A DNA stretch of 64,000 bases from Maricaulis sp. (GCA_017643585.1 JAEPND010000004.1:124001-188000); one strand, 5' to 3'. Positions 54,363 to 63,786 are shown, counted from the stretch's first letter. The notes: generated from the letters alone by a model not told the origin. Translations and numbers: made by a program.

Positions 54363-55316
54363 CTAGCCGCGCTTGCCGAACCGCTCGGCCATCACCCGCT
54401 TGGGACGGCGATCAAGTCTGAACAGGCCCCAGTGCTTCTCCGGTTCATCCGGATCCGGGGACCCCTTCCAGGGTTCATCAAAGGCCTCAAAGACAAAGGT
54501 CAGGATACCCTCGGCCTTGGTCCAGCTCATCAGCTGTTCGTAATACAGGCGCTGCAAGTCCTCGCTGGCATTGCCCGGATCTATCCCGCGACCATTGGAG
54601 CGCGTCGTCCATCCCGCCTCGGTGATCACCACCGGCTTGTCGGGATAACGCCCTTTCACCGCGTAATAGTTTTCCTGGGTATAGGCGAGCGCCTCTTCGA
54701 TGCCCTTGTATTCCCAGACCGGATAAGTGTGTACGCCAAGCACGTCGAGATGCGCCGCGAGAGGACGCAGCTTGTCTGTCCAGGGCACGTAGTTCTCGCA
54801 GAATGTGACCGGGTGCCGGGCCTTCCGCCCCAGCTGCTTGGCAAATTCGATCAGCCTTTCGACAGGGACCATGTGGTCATTCCAGTCCACACTGGCCTCA
54901 TTGCCGATCGAGACAGCCATGACTTCCTTGCGGTAGAGACGTGAGAGAGCGGCCATACGAGCCAGCTCCTCGTCATTGGCGCGCCGGTTGGCCGCGAGCA
55001 CCGCGTCATCATAGACCCCGCCCCAAGGGCAGTTCGGATTGCTGACTTCCGCCCCCAGTCCCATGCCGAGCATCACCTGAAGCGGCAGAGCCTCGTCGCG
55101 TATGACCTTGAGCACCGTCTCGGCGTGCTGCGTGCAGTCATAGACCCGCAGATAGCGCCAGTGGCGAACAAGGAGCAGCAGATCCTCTCGGACCTGTTCA
55201 TAGCTCGGGAAAACACCAGAAGGCGGACTTTGTCCCTCCCGGTAGCCGGAATAGCAGATCGCATTGGCGTGCGAGGGCGCGAACCGGCGCCGGTCGGAAG
55301 AAAAAATCCCAAACAT
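54363..55316 (-). CDS. GH17-family beta-1,3-glucan hydrolase A
   Basis: A 317-residue TIM-barrel glycosidase of family GH17 type (beta-1,3-glucanases). Acid/base Glu140 lies in VSIGNEAS and nucleophile Glu233 in VVITEAGWTT, the two hallmark motifs. WRYLRVYDCTQHAETVL and LGVHTYPVWEY are also typical. There is no signal peptide, so it should act in the cytoplasm on imported oligosaccharides or by transglycosylation. Its ATG overlaps the stop of the upstream GH17 gene (TGATG), showing coupled translation. Bacterial GH17 enzymes are relatively scarce and strongly linked to laminarin loci. Confidence 0.82.
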   Translation of the reverse strand: MFGIFSSDRRRFAPSHANAICYSGYREGQSPPSGVFPSYEQVREDLLLLVRHWRYLRVYDCTQHAETVLKVIRDEALPLQVMLGMGLGAEVSNPNCPWGGVYDDAVLAANRRANDEELARMAALSRLYRKEVMAVSIGNEASVDWNDHMVPVERLIEFAKQLGRKARHPVTFCENYVPWTDKLRPLAAHLDVLGVHTYPVWEYKGIEEALAYTQENYYAVKGRYPDKPVVITEAGWTTRSNGRGIDPGNASEDLQRLYYEQLMSWTKAEGILTFVFEAFDEPWKGSPDPDEPEKHWGLFRLDRRPKRVMAERFGKRG

Positions 55317-56206
55317 CACATACTGCAGTATTTCGGCTTGCCGTCCTTGTCCCAGAGTCCCCAATAGGCGCCTACATCGCCCTCCTTGGCAACCTTCCAG
55401 GCTTCATCAAATCCCGCGAAATAGAACAGGTCGATGTTCTCCTTTCGGGTCCACTCCACCGCATCGATGAAGTATTTCATGGCATTGATACGGGACGGGA
55501 CGGCACCGCGGTCGCGTGTACCGATATTCGGCCAACCGGTCTCGGCGATGATGACCTTCTTGCCCTCGGCAACCCGCTGGGCCCGCCGATACATCTCGCG
55601 CATGTAGATGTGAGCGTGCTCGATCGGGTAGCCTTCCCAGAACGGATAACAATTGACCAGCAACACGTCACACGCCGCGGCCACGCGCGGGTGATTTTCG
55701 AACAGGAAATAGGCGTCTACATATCCAACGGGGACATCGACCTCGGCCTTGGCGCGCTCGATGTAGGCAATCAGCTGATCTTCCGTCAGCTCCTCGCGAA
55801 GCAAAACTTCATTACCGATCGCCAGTATGCCCGCATGTCCTTGCCGGGCCAACTCGATACCCTTGGCCAACTCCATTTCATTGCGCTCGACATCATCATC
55901 AACCCACACACCCACCATGGATTTGAGGCCGAGTTCGCTGGCGATGACAGGAGCCGCCTCATTGCCGCGCGTGCAGGAGAAGGTGCGCACCCAGTCGGTG
56001 TGGGGCGCTAGCATCGCCATCCGCGCCCGGATCTGTTCCGGCGACACGTCACACATATTGTCCTGGCCATCGACATAGGGGCTGAAGGCCAGCCCGTGCA
56101 GACCTTCGCCCAGCATCGCTTCGATGCGGGCGGCCATGCCGGCTTCACCAATGACAGCGGGGTCGATGCCCGCCAGAGCAAGTTTGCGATTATACGGATT
56201 GGACAT
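55316..56206 (-). CDS. GH17-family beta-1,3-glucan hydrolase B
   Basis: A 296-residue GH17-type protein, divergent from its downstream partner. Acid/base Glu133 is in LAIGNEVLL and nucleophile Glu222 in VIIAETGWP. GLAFSPYVDGQDN near the N-terminus matches the GH17 pattern with YSPY. The ATG at 56206 has GGGGAAAG just upstream and is better than the ATG four codons earlier. No signal peptide. It is first gene of the GH17 pair; a LacI-2-like site lies about 45-65 bp upstream of the start. Confidence 0.83.
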   Translation of the reverse strand: MSNPYNRKLALAGIDPAVIGEAGMAARIEAMLGEGLHGLAFSPYVDGQDNMCDVSPEQIRARMAMLAPHTDWVRTFSCTRGNEAAPVIASELGLKSMVGVWVDDDVERNEMELAKGIELARQGHAGILAIGNEVLLREELTEDQLIAYIERAKAEVDVPVGYVDAYFLFENHPRVAAACDVLLVNCYPFWEGYPIEHAHIYMREMYRRAQRVAEGKKVIIAETGWPNIGTRDRGAVPSRINAMKYFIDAVEWTRKENIDLFYFAGFDEAWKVAKEGDVGAYWGLWDKDGKPKYCSM

Positions 56207-56250
56207 CACTTTCCCCATCTCGAAACCGTGGCTTTCGCCATTGGCATGCC

Positions 56251-56271
56251 ATTATGACAACGATGGACATT
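56251..56271. promoter_or_regulatory. LacI-2 operator-like site upstream of the GH17 pair
   Basis: ATTATGACAACGATGGACAT (56251-56270), read on the minus strand, contains CGTTGTCATAA as at 45461-45480. It lies between the GH17 pair and the SSS galactoside symporter. Confidence 0.5.
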
Positions 56272-56362
56272 TGGCAAGCCGGAAACGATTACAGCGCTCC
56301 CTCTCGCTAGTCTCTTGTGTCTGCGCGCAAATTTCTCCACCGTGTCGGCCGGGGAGATCATC

Positions 56363-57805
56363 ATGACGAACAATCTTGCGCTGAATCCGTTGCAGATCGG
56401 CATTTTCCTGGTGTTGACGCTGGCCATCGGGGGCCTGACCTGGTGGCGCGTATCCGCCATGAAAAAGACCGCAGGAGCCGACGATGAAAGCGAATATTTT
56501 CTCGCCGGCCGGAGCCTCGGCTGGATCCTGGTCGCCGGCTCGATCACGCTGACGAACCTGTCGACAGACCAGCTAGTCGGGATGAATGGCAACCAGATGT
56601 TGCTGCTGGCCTGGTGGGAGCTTGCCGCCGTTGCCGGCCTGGTCATTCTCGCCTTTGTCTTCCTGCCCATCTACTACAAGAATAATTGCCGGACGACGAC
56701 CGAGCTTCTGGGACAGCGCTATAACGACAAGAACATCCGGGCCCTGATCGCCTTCCTGTTCCTGGCCGGCAATATCATCGTCTTCCTGCCGGTCATGCTC
56801 TATACGGGCTCGCTGTTCCTGAAATCCATGTTCGGCGTGGACTGGCCGATCCTCGCCTTTGCCATTCCGCTCGCGCTGATCGGTTCGGCCTATGCCATTT
56901 TCGGCGGTCTGCGTGCCGTCGCCGTGTCCGACGCCATTTCCGGTGTCGGCGTGCTCGGCGTTGCGGTTCTGGTCGTGGTGCTGGCCCTCAAGGCGATCGA
57001 TTTCGACCTGTCCGGCATTCCCGCCGAACGCCTCACCCTGATCGGCGACAATGACTCGCCGATCCCGTGGCACACCCTGCTGACGGGCATGATCTTCATC
57101 CAGATCTTCTACTGGAGCACCAACCAGACCATCACCCAGCGCGCCATGGCGGCCAAGAGCCTGAAGGAAGCCCAGAAAGGCGTCATCGCAGCGGCGGGCA
57201 TCCGCCTGCTTATCGTGCCGGCGATCGTCGTCATCCCCGGTATCGTCGCCTTCAAGCTGTTCGGTGATGTGGGCGATGCAGCCTACGGCCAGATCGTTGC
57301 TGCCGTCCTGCCGCCCTGGCTGTCCGGCGCGTTTGCCGCCATGATCGCCGCGGCGGTGTTGACGAGCTTCAACTCGGTGTTGAACTCGTCAACCACGCTC
57401 TATGTGCTGGATATCCACGAGACCTATTTCGACTCCACACCCAATGTCGGCCGGATGAACATGATCATCACGCTGGTGTTTGTCGGCAGTTCCATCGCGC
57501 TCGTGCCGGTCTATCAGAGCGCGGAAAGCATCATTAACCTGGTCCAGCAATTGTTCGGCCTGTTGTCGATGCCGATCCTGTCCGCCTTCATCGTCGGACT
57601 GGTCTTCCGCAATGTCGGTGCCGGCGCCGCGATGACAGGTGTCCTGTCGGGCACGGCGCTCTACGCGATCTTCACCTTTGCCTGGACGCCGTTGCACTAC
57701 ATCCACCTGATGCTGATCACCCTGGTCTGCTCGATCAGTATCGCGCTGATCTTCAACCGGGTCGTGCTGGGCAATCGCGAGGAGTTTGTCGGCCTGCCGC
57801 GCTAG
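56363..57805 (+). CDS. SSS-family sodium symporter, probably for galactose/galactosides
   Basis: A 480-residue SSS-family inner-membrane protein with about thirteen hydrophobic segments. ESEYFLAGRSLGWILVAGSITLTNLSTDQLVG (in parts: EYFLAGRSLGW and LTNLSTDQLVGMNG), CRTTTELLGQRY, TNQTITQRAMAAKSLKEAQKG and FNSVLNSSTTLYVLDI are family features. The ATG follows GGGGAGATC. It converges with the GH42 gene with a 4-bp overlap, and all enzymes beyond it handle galactose, so sodium-driven galactose or galactoside uptake is inferred. Confidence 0.86.
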   Translation: MTNNLALNPLQIGIFLVLTLAIGGLTWWRVSAMKKTAGADDESEYFLAGRSLGWILVAGSITLTNLSTDQLVGMNGNQMLLLAWWELAAVAGLVILAFVFLPIYYKNNCRTTTELLGQRYNDKNIRALIAFLFLAGNIIVFLPVMLYTGSLFLKSMFGVDWPILAFAIPLALIGSAYAIFGGLRAVAVSDAISGVGVLGVAVLVVVLALKAIDFDLSGIPAERLTLIGDNDSPIPWHTLLTGMIFIQIFYWSTNQTITQRAMAAKSLKEAQKGVIAAAGIRLLIVPAIVVIPGIVAFKLFGDVGDAAYGQIVAAVLPPWLSGAFAAMIAAAVLTSFNSVLNSSTTLYVLDIHETYFDSTPNVGRMNMIITLVFVGSSIALVPVYQSAESIINLVQQLFGLLSMPILSAFIVGLVFRNVGAGAAMTGVLSGTALYAIFTFAWTPLHYIHLMLITLVCSISIALIFNRVVLGNREEFVGLPR

Positions 57806-59742
57806 AGGCGCCAGGCCGCCACGCCTGCAGGCGCAAGCTCGCTACCGCCGAGTACATATTCGGCGCCTTCGGGCGCCGTGCCCTGCAGGCTGACCGGCTC
57901 CGGGCCGTAGTTGAAGGCAAAACGCAATCCGCCCAGCGATCGCAGGCGCACATCCTCGTGCACCGGCATGATGGTGAGACCAGCCTCCCGGCACAGCTCG
58001 GCCAGAACGGCGGCAAGCAACTCGCCCTCCGGCCATCCGGCGAGGTAGGAGAAACGGCTTTCCTTAATCCAGAACGGTGCGCCGTCAGCATAAAACGCCC
58101 GGACCGGCAGCGCTGTCTCGACCGCTTCGCGCCAGCGCTGCACGCCATGTGCCTGACCGTCCAGGTCAACACGCTCTTCGATCCCTGCACGCAGGCTTTC
58201 AACCCGGGTCACCTTCAACGCCATCAGATCCTGCAATAGCCCCGGGGCCAGATTGGCCGGCACCTGGAAATTCAGGGTTTTCGACCCGCTCCGGCACAAC
58301 ATCAACACCTGTGCGGAACAGGTTTCCAACTCGCGCAGCAAGGCTGTTTCGATATGCGGCAAGCCCGGCACGACAACGAGCTGATAGCCCGCCAGATCGG
58401 CGACCGGAGATACGATATCCACATCCAGACCCAGGCGACGCAGGACCGTATAGGTCTCGAACGCCTGGCGCAGCAGGTCGAGCCCCTGCCCCTGCGGCTG
58501 CGCCTGGTGGATCCACTGCCCGTCATAGGACCAGACCAGCGCGACCGGCGCCTGGCGGGTTGTCTCGTCGGAAATCAGTGCCACATCCCGCGCCACCTCG
58601 GCGGCCTCGACAAAGGCGGGAGCCGGTTCCGCATCGACACGTAACAGCCCGGCATGCATCTGCTCCTGGGCGAACGGACATTGCCGCCAGCGGAACCAGC
58701 TGACCAGGTCCGCGCCATGAGCGAGCGCCTCAAGGCTCCACAGGCGGACCATGCCGTCCAGCGGAGCCGGGTTATTGGGCGCCCAGTTCACAGGCCCCGG
58801 CTGCTGCTCCATCACGCCCCATTTGCGCGAACAGCCGCGATAAAGATCGTGGTGAAACGCCTGGAAGTCGGGATGACCCTGGCGCAGATAGCGCCGTTTT
58901 TCGGCGTCGGAGAAAGGTGAGATGTCGAGGAAACCCAGCGGATAGCTGTCCCAGGTCGCCACATCGATGTCCGCACCCACTGCGTGGTGGTCAAAGGCCG
59001 TAAACCCGCCCATGAAGTTGTGGGTGATCTCGCGTCCGGGGCTCAGCCGCCGCAGGATCTCAACCTGTTCGTCATTGAAACTGCGCACCTGGTCGGAACT
59101 GAAGCGCTGGAAATCGACGACGTGCGACGGGTTGGGCTCGGTAACCGTTCCAACCGGTGGATCAACCTCGTCGAAGGACCTGTATTCCTGGCTCCAGAAC
59201 ACCGTTCCCCAGGCGGTATTCAAGGCGGCGATCTTCCCGTACTGCATCTCCAGCCAGCGCCGGAAGGCCTGGCGCGCGTTCTCGGAATAGCTCTCGATCG
59301 TGTCGTGACAGCCGTACTCGTTATCGGTCTGCCACATCGCCACAGCGGGATGCTCGCCATACCGCTCGGCCATGGCCGTGACGATGCGGCGGCACTCGGC
59401 GCGATAGGTTTCGCTGGAAAAGCAATAATGCCGACGCGAGCCGAAACCGCGGATCTGGCCCTGGGCATCAACCGCAAACATGTCCGGATCGCGATCCACC
59501 AGCCATTTGGGCGGTGTCGCGGTGGGCGTCCCCAGGATGACTTTCAGGCCGGCGGCGGCCAGCGTGTCGATCGCGCGGTCAAACCAGGCCCAGTCATATT
59601 GGCCCGGTTCCGGCTCGAAACGTGACCAGGCAAACTCGCCGATGCGGATGAGCGAGAGGCCCAGCCCGGCCATCTGTCGCGCATCCTCGGCCCACCGGCT
59701 TTCCGGCCAGTGTTCAGGATAATAACAAACACCCAGACGCAT
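57802..59742 (-). CDS. GH42 beta-galactosidase
   Basis: A 646-residue GH42 beta-galactosidase that releases galactose from short beta-galactosides. The N-terminus GVCYYPEHWPESRW is the family hallmark. Acid/base Glu142 is in QTDNEYGCH and the nucleophile Glu near 311 in GVMEQQPGPVNW. The trimerisation domain (about 390-590) and the small C-terminal beta domain follow. There is no signal peptide, so it is intracellular. It is the last gene of the galactose operon; its ATG overlaps the GH36 stop (TGATG). Confidence 0.92.
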   Translation of the reverse strand: MRLGVCYYPEHWPESRWAEDARQMAGLGLSLIRIGEFAWSRFEPEPGQYDWAWFDRAIDTLAAAGLKVILGTPTATPPKWLVDRDPDMFAVDAQGQIRGFGSRRHYCFSSETYRAECRRIVTAMAERYGEHPAVAMWQTDNEYGCHDTIESYSENARQAFRRWLEMQYGKIAALNTAWGTVFWSQEYRSFDEVDPPVGTVTEPNPSHVVDFQRFSSDQVRSFNDEQVEILRRLSPGREITHNFMGGFTAFDHHAVGADIDVATWDSYPLGFLDISPFSDAEKRRYLRQGHPDFQAFHHDLYRGCSRKWGVMEQQPGPVNWAPNNPAPLDGMVRLWSLEALAHGADLVSWFRWRQCPFAQEQMHAGLLRVDAEPAPAFVEAAEVARDVALISDETTRQAPVALVWSYDGQWIHQAQPQGQGLDLLRQAFETYTVLRRLGLDVDIVSPVADLAGYQLVVVPGLPHIETALLRELETCSAQVLMLCRSGSKTLNFQVPANLAPGLLQDLMALKVTRVESLRAGIEERVDLDGQAHGVQRWREAVETALPVRAFYADGAPFWIKESRFSYLAGWPEGELLAAVLAELCREAGLTIMPVHEDVRLRSLGGLRFAFNYGPEPVSLQGTAPEGAEYVLGGSELAPAGVAAWRL

Positions 59743-61799
59743 CAGCCTGTCCTTTCAATGTGTATCAACCGCCCGGTCAGCGCTCGCCCCGGATCAAGAT
59801 TGAGACCCTCATTCATCAAACCTGCGCCGGAGAACGTCCCCAGCGGCCAGTGGGTCGGTGTGCCTTCCAGCGCGATTTCGCTGAGGCTGTAGCCTGCCGC
59901 CGGGTCCAGCCCGGCCAGACGCAACCGGGATTGTAGCGGGCGCATCGGCGTCCCGACCCGCATCACCCGCAGCAGGGCCTGGCGACCATCATCCGAGCGG
60001 ACCAGCTGGACATCCGGGTCCGTGTCCGGTTCGGACAGGTTCAACAAGTCCCCCGCATGCATCCAGTCGCGGTGCTGTTTGTAGATCTCGATTCCGCGCG
60101 TGAGTACGCGCCTGTCATCCTCCGAGACCTTCTCGGGATCCGCTTCGATACCGAAATGACCGAACAGCGCGGCGAGCACCCGGAAGGACACGGATACCTG
60201 CCGCCCGGTCATCGGGTTCGGGCTGGGTCCCACATGGGCGCCCAGGCGTTCGTGCGGCATGATCAGGCTGGCGGCCCGCTGTATTTTCAGGCGGTCGATC
60301 GCATCCGTCGCATCGCTCGTCCAGAACCGGTCGGTTCGTGCCGCGATCCCGGCATCAATTCGCCCGCCACCACTTGCGCAACTCTCGATCTCTACCGGAT
60401 AGCGCGCGCGCAATCGGTCCAGCAGCCTGTAGAGCCCTTCGGTCTGGGCCCCGGCGCGCACGACGCCGTCCCGGGTTGCCGGATAGAGATCACGATTACA
60501 GTCCCATTTGAGATAGGAGATGGCATAACGATCCAGGAGGTCCGAGATGACGGTGAACAGGTGCTCGCGAACCGGTTCCAGCGCCAGGTCCAGCACCAGC
60601 TGGTTGCGTCCGGTCGGCGGTTCCCTCTCCGGCCAACCCAGAACCCAATCGGGATGCGCGCGATAGAGATCACTGTCCGGGCTGACCATTTCCGGTTCCA
60701 GCCACAGGCCAAACTCCATGCCCTCGGCATGCACCGCATTGATCAACGGGGTCAGCCCGTTGGGAAAGAGGTCCGCATCGACAGTCCAGTCACCAAGGCT
60801 GGTCTGGTCATTGCGCCGCCCCTTGAACCAGCCATCATCCAGCACGAAACGCTCCGCGCCAAGCGCTGCAGCCCCCTTGGCCAGGGCGATACAATCGGCT
60901 TCCGCGACACTGAAATAGCGCGCTTCCCAGGTGTTGAAATGCACCGACCGCCGCAACAACCGGCCCTGTCGTCTCTGGCGCGCGTGCAGGCGCGTACTGA
61001 TCCCGTTCGACCCATCGGCGGACCGGGTCATCAGCGCAGCCGGCAGATCCAGCGTCTCGCCGCTGCGCAAACATGCCTCTCCGGGCAGGAACAGGCGTTC
61101 GGCGAGAACCTGCCCGCTGCCATCCGTCGCCCGCTCTGCGGCCAGCCGGAACGGACCGCTCCAGGCCAGGTGCACGGTCAGCCAGCGCCCGTGCGCAACA
61201 CCGGCATTCGTCTCGGTCAGGCTGAGCGTCGGCCCGCCATCAAATCCGGGACGCCCGCTGCGCCCCGATTGCTCGATCCGCCCCGCCGTCCAGCGATGCG
61301 TGACCAGATGACCCTCGCGCCCCCAGGCTCCGGCATGTGTGCGCACCTCGCTCGCCCAGTCCGGCGCCGGAAGCAGCAGGCTCGCAGCGCGCTGCAGGGA
61401 CAGGGTGTGCGCGCCCGTATTGCTGACCGAGCCCTCCTGAACCAGGACATCGCCATCAAAATACAGCCGCGTTCGAACCGCCAGGCCGAGAGCTGCATCC
61501 TCCGCGGTCAGGAGGATCTGCCCGCCCTGTTCAATCAGTTCGGGCTGACCCAGGCGGATCCGGCGCTGCGTCGCCGTACAATGTCCTTCCACCTGGCTGA
61601 TGCCATGAAAACCACGCCCGTGTTCGGGCAGCAGGGTCGGCCCCACCGCAATATCCGGACTGGCGGGCAGGCGCTGGAAGGCCGGCGTAGCGGCCATCTC
61701 CTCGTCGGCCTGCGGACCGAACCAGGTCAGGTGGGCAAGCCCGTCCTCGCCCTGATCAATGATCAAGGACAGCGTGTCGCCGAGGATGCGCGCGCTCAC
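59742..61799 (-). CDS. GH36 alpha-galactosidase
   Basis: A 685-residue GH36 alpha-galactosidase hydrolysing alpha-1,6-linked galactose as in melibiose, raffinose or galactomannan side chains. An N-terminal beta-supersandwich precedes the barrel with FVLDDGWFKGRRND, LWLEPEMVSPDSDLY, SYLKWDCNRD (nucleophile Asp at about 432) and ESCASGGGRID, with SDATD containing the acid/base Asp. No signal peptide is visible. It overlaps galE by 4 bp (ATGA) and GH42 by 1 bp, so it belongs to the same operon. Confidence 0.93.
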   Translation of the reverse strand: MSARILGDTLSLIIDQGEDGLAHLTWFGPQADEEMAATPAFQRLPASPDIAVGPTLLPEHGRGFHGISQVEGHCTATQRRIRLGQPELIEQGGQILLTAEDAALGLAVRTRLYFDGDVLVQEGSVSNTGAHTLSLQRAASLLLPAPDWASEVRTHAGAWGREGHLVTHRWTAGRIEQSGRSGRPGFDGGPTLSLTETNAGVAHGRWLTVHLAWSGPFRLAAERATDGSGQVLAERLFLPGEACLRSGETLDLPAALMTRSADGSNGISTRLHARQRRQGRLLRRSVHFNTWEARYFSVAEADCIALAKGAAALGAERFVLDDGWFKGRRNDQTSLGDWTVDADLFPNGLTPLINAVHAEGMEFGLWLEPEMVSPDSDLYRAHPDWVLGWPEREPPTGRNQLVLDLALEPVREHLFTVISDLLDRYAISYLKWDCNRDLYPATRDGVVRAGAQTEGLYRLLDRLRARYPVEIESCASGGGRIDAGIAARTDRFWTSDATDAIDRLKIQRAASLIMPHERLGAHVGPSPNPMTGRQVSVSFRVLAALFGHFGIEADPEKVSEDDRRVLTRGIEIYKQHRDWMHAGDLLNLSEPDTDPDVQLVRSDDGRQALLRVMRVGTPMRPLQSRLRLAGLDPAAGYSLSEIALEGTPTHWPLGTFSGAGLMNEGLNLDPGRALTGRLIHIERTG

Positions 61800-62773
61800 A
61801 GGGACCAGTCCTTGCGGTGGAAACGCCAGGCATCGGCGACGATCGTTTCGATGTCGGAACGTTCCGGATTGAAAGCCAGCAGGTCCCTGGCGCGCTGCGT
61901 ATTGGACGAGAGGATGGCCGCATCCCCTTCACGACGGGGGTGCAGTTTCAGCGGAACAGGAAGACCCGTCACTTTCTCGACGGCATCAATCACCTGCTTG
62001 ACGGAAATGCCCTCACCCGTGCCGAGATTACAGGCAAAACTCTCTGCACCGGAGGCGAGCCGGTCAACGGCGGCGAGATGTCCAATCGCCAGATCATCGA
62101 CATGGATGAAATCGCGCACACAGGTTCCGTCAGCGGTCGGATAATCATCTCCGAACAGGGTGAATTCCGGCAGCAAACCGGCCGCCGCCTTCAGCGCGTT
62201 TGGAATGAGATGGGTTTCAGGGTCGTGTTTCTCGCCGATTTCAGCGCTCGGACTGGCTCCCGCAGCATTGAAATAGCGCAATCCCGCATACCGCAGGGCC
62301 CCGGTTCGGCTGAGGTCTTCCAGTGCCGTTTCCACGGCGAGCTTGGTGCGGCCGTACACATTGCCGGGCTTGCGGCTCTCGGCCTCGGTGATGGGGACAA
62401 TCTCCGGCTGGCCATAGACGGCGCAGGTCGATGAGAAGACAATCACCTTGCACCCATGGCGCTGCATGGCGGCGAAGACGCTGAGCGAGCCGGAAACATT
62501 GTTGTCCCAGAAGGCCAGGGGTTCGCGCTCGCCGATGCCGACCTCGATGGAGGCGGCAAAATGCATCACGGCATCCGGTTGATGGGCGGCAAAGGCGTGG
62601 TCCAGCGCGTCACCGTCACGGATATCGCCCTCGACGAGCGGTCCCCAGCGCACGAAATCCCGATGCCCGGCGGACAGGTTGTCAAATACAACCGGGGTGT
62701 CGCCCCGGGCGGCAATCGCCTTGCAGACGTGGGAGCCGATATAGCCCGCCCCACCCAGCACCAGGATTTTCAT
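61796..62773 (-). CDS. galE: UDP-glucose 4-epimerase, copy 2 (galactose operon)
   Basis: A 325-residue Leloir-pathway epimerase. GGAGYIGSH at residues 7-15, SSTCAVYG, YGRTK and RYFNAAGA are all conserved. The ATG at 62773 has GGGAG about 6 nt upstream; a TTG two codons earlier is less likely. It starts 2 bp after the galK stop. It is a paralogue of the epimerase at 28500, conserved in motifs but different in operon context. It recycles UDP-galactose to UDP-glucose for the galT step. Confidence 0.95.
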   Translation of the reverse strand: MKILVLGGAGYIGSHVCKAIAARGDTPVVFDNLSAGHRDFVRWGPLVEGDIRDGDALDHAFAAHQPDAVMHFAASIEVGIGEREPLAFWDNNVSGSLSVFAAMQRHGCKVIVFSSTCAVYGQPEIVPITEAESRKPGNVYGRTKLAVETALEDLSRTGALRYAGLRYFNAAGASPSAEIGEKHDPETHLIPNALKAAAGLLPEFTLFGDDYPTADGTCVRDFIHVDDLAIGHLAAVDRLASGAESFACNLGTGEGISVKQVIDAVEKVTGLPVPLKLHPRREGDAAILSSNTQRARDLLAFNPERSDIETIVADAWRFHRKDWSL

Positions 62774-62775
62774 GC

Positions 62776-63786
62776 TCAACTCCCTATCTCGCAGACCAGG
62801 CGGGCCGCCGGGTGTTTGTCCAGCACAGGCTGGACCCAGTCCTGCCCGGCCCCTGCCGGCTTGAGCACCACGATGCAGCCGCCAAAGCCGGCCCCGGTGA
62901 TGCGTGCGCCCGGTGCCCCATGCGCCAGAAAATCCGCCACCAGCCGGTCAATTTCGGGGGTGGAGACGTCGAAATCGTCGCGCAGCGAGATGTGCGAAGC
63001 GGTCATCAGACGCCCGAACGTCTCGGCCTCTCCCGCCTCGAGGGCCCGGATCGCTTCAAGCGCACGCCGGTTCTCGCTGGTGACGTGACGGGCAATGGCC
63101 TGGTGCTCCGGGTCGAGCGCGGACAGGTCGGTGGCATCACACAGCCATTCCTGCTCCAGCTGGTCCGCGGCCTCCAGACACGCCGTTCGCCGCGTCTTGT
63201 AGCGCCCGTCGGCCAGTTTGCGTTGTACACCGGAGTGCAGGACTGCGAACCGCCACCCGGATGGCAGGTCAATCGTCTGGAGGGACAGGGTGCGGGTATC
63301 CAGCGCCAGGGCTTCTCCTGGACGGGTATGGGCGACGGCCATCTGGTCCATGATGCCGCACGGCACGCCGATAAAGCGGTTCTCGATCTCGCGGGCCAGG
63401 ACCGCCAGCTCAGTGGCGTCCGTGTCTGCCGGCGCCAGCGCACGCAATACGCCGAGGGTCACGGCAGCAGAGGATGAAACGCCCGCGCCTGCAGGTATAT
63501 CGCTGGACAGCTCGGCCCGCGCCCCGCCCGTCAGCCAGCCTTTGCGGCGCGCGTACTGCAAGGCGCCAAATACGTAATCGGCCCAGTGACCGCTCGCCCG
63601 GGCATCCAGCTCGGCTTCGGCCAGCCCCTCGAACTGGGCGGATCCAACAATATCGCGCGTGCCGCCGATCTGGGTCACGTCGATCGCCACACCAAGGGGC
63701 AGCGCCGCAGGCAGGACCCAGCCACCGTTGAAATCAACCCATTCGCCAATCAGATTGACGCGCCCGGGTGTCCAGCTCTTCGCCAT
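62776..63786 (-). CDS. galK: Galactokinase
   Basis: A 336-residue GHMP-family kinase phosphorylating galactose at C1. The galactokinase signature is GRVNLIGEWVDFNGG (8-22); in most family members the middle reads GEHTDYN, so His-Thr is replaced by Trp-Val here while the Asp is kept. The ATP loop is PAGAGVSSSAAV, and ARITGAGFGGCIVVL is the third GHMP motif. It is somewhat shorter than the E. coli enzyme (about 380). Its ATG overlaps the galT stop (TGATG) and its stop is 2 bp from galE. Confidence 0.92.
   Translation of the reverse strand: MAKSWTPGRVNLIGEWVDFNGGWVLPAALPLGVAIDVTQIGGTRDIVGSAQFEGLAEAELDARASGHWADYVFGALQYARRKGWLTGGARAELSSDIPAGAGVSSSAAVTLGVLRALAPADTDATELAVLAREIENRFIGVPCGIMDQMAVAHTRPGEALALDTRTLSLQTIDLPSGWRFAVLHSGVQRKLADGRYKTRRTACLEAADQLEQEWLCDATDLSALDPEHQAIARHVTSENRRALEAIRALEAGEAETFGRLMTASHISLRDDFDVSTPEIDRLVADFLAHGAPGARITGAGFGGCIVVLKPAGAGQDWVQPVLDKHPAARLVCEIGS

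Noticed and set aside
60057-62144. 695-codon plus-strand frame across the GH36/galE genes
   Set aside because: It runs antisense through two motif-rich genes and has no recognisable domain.
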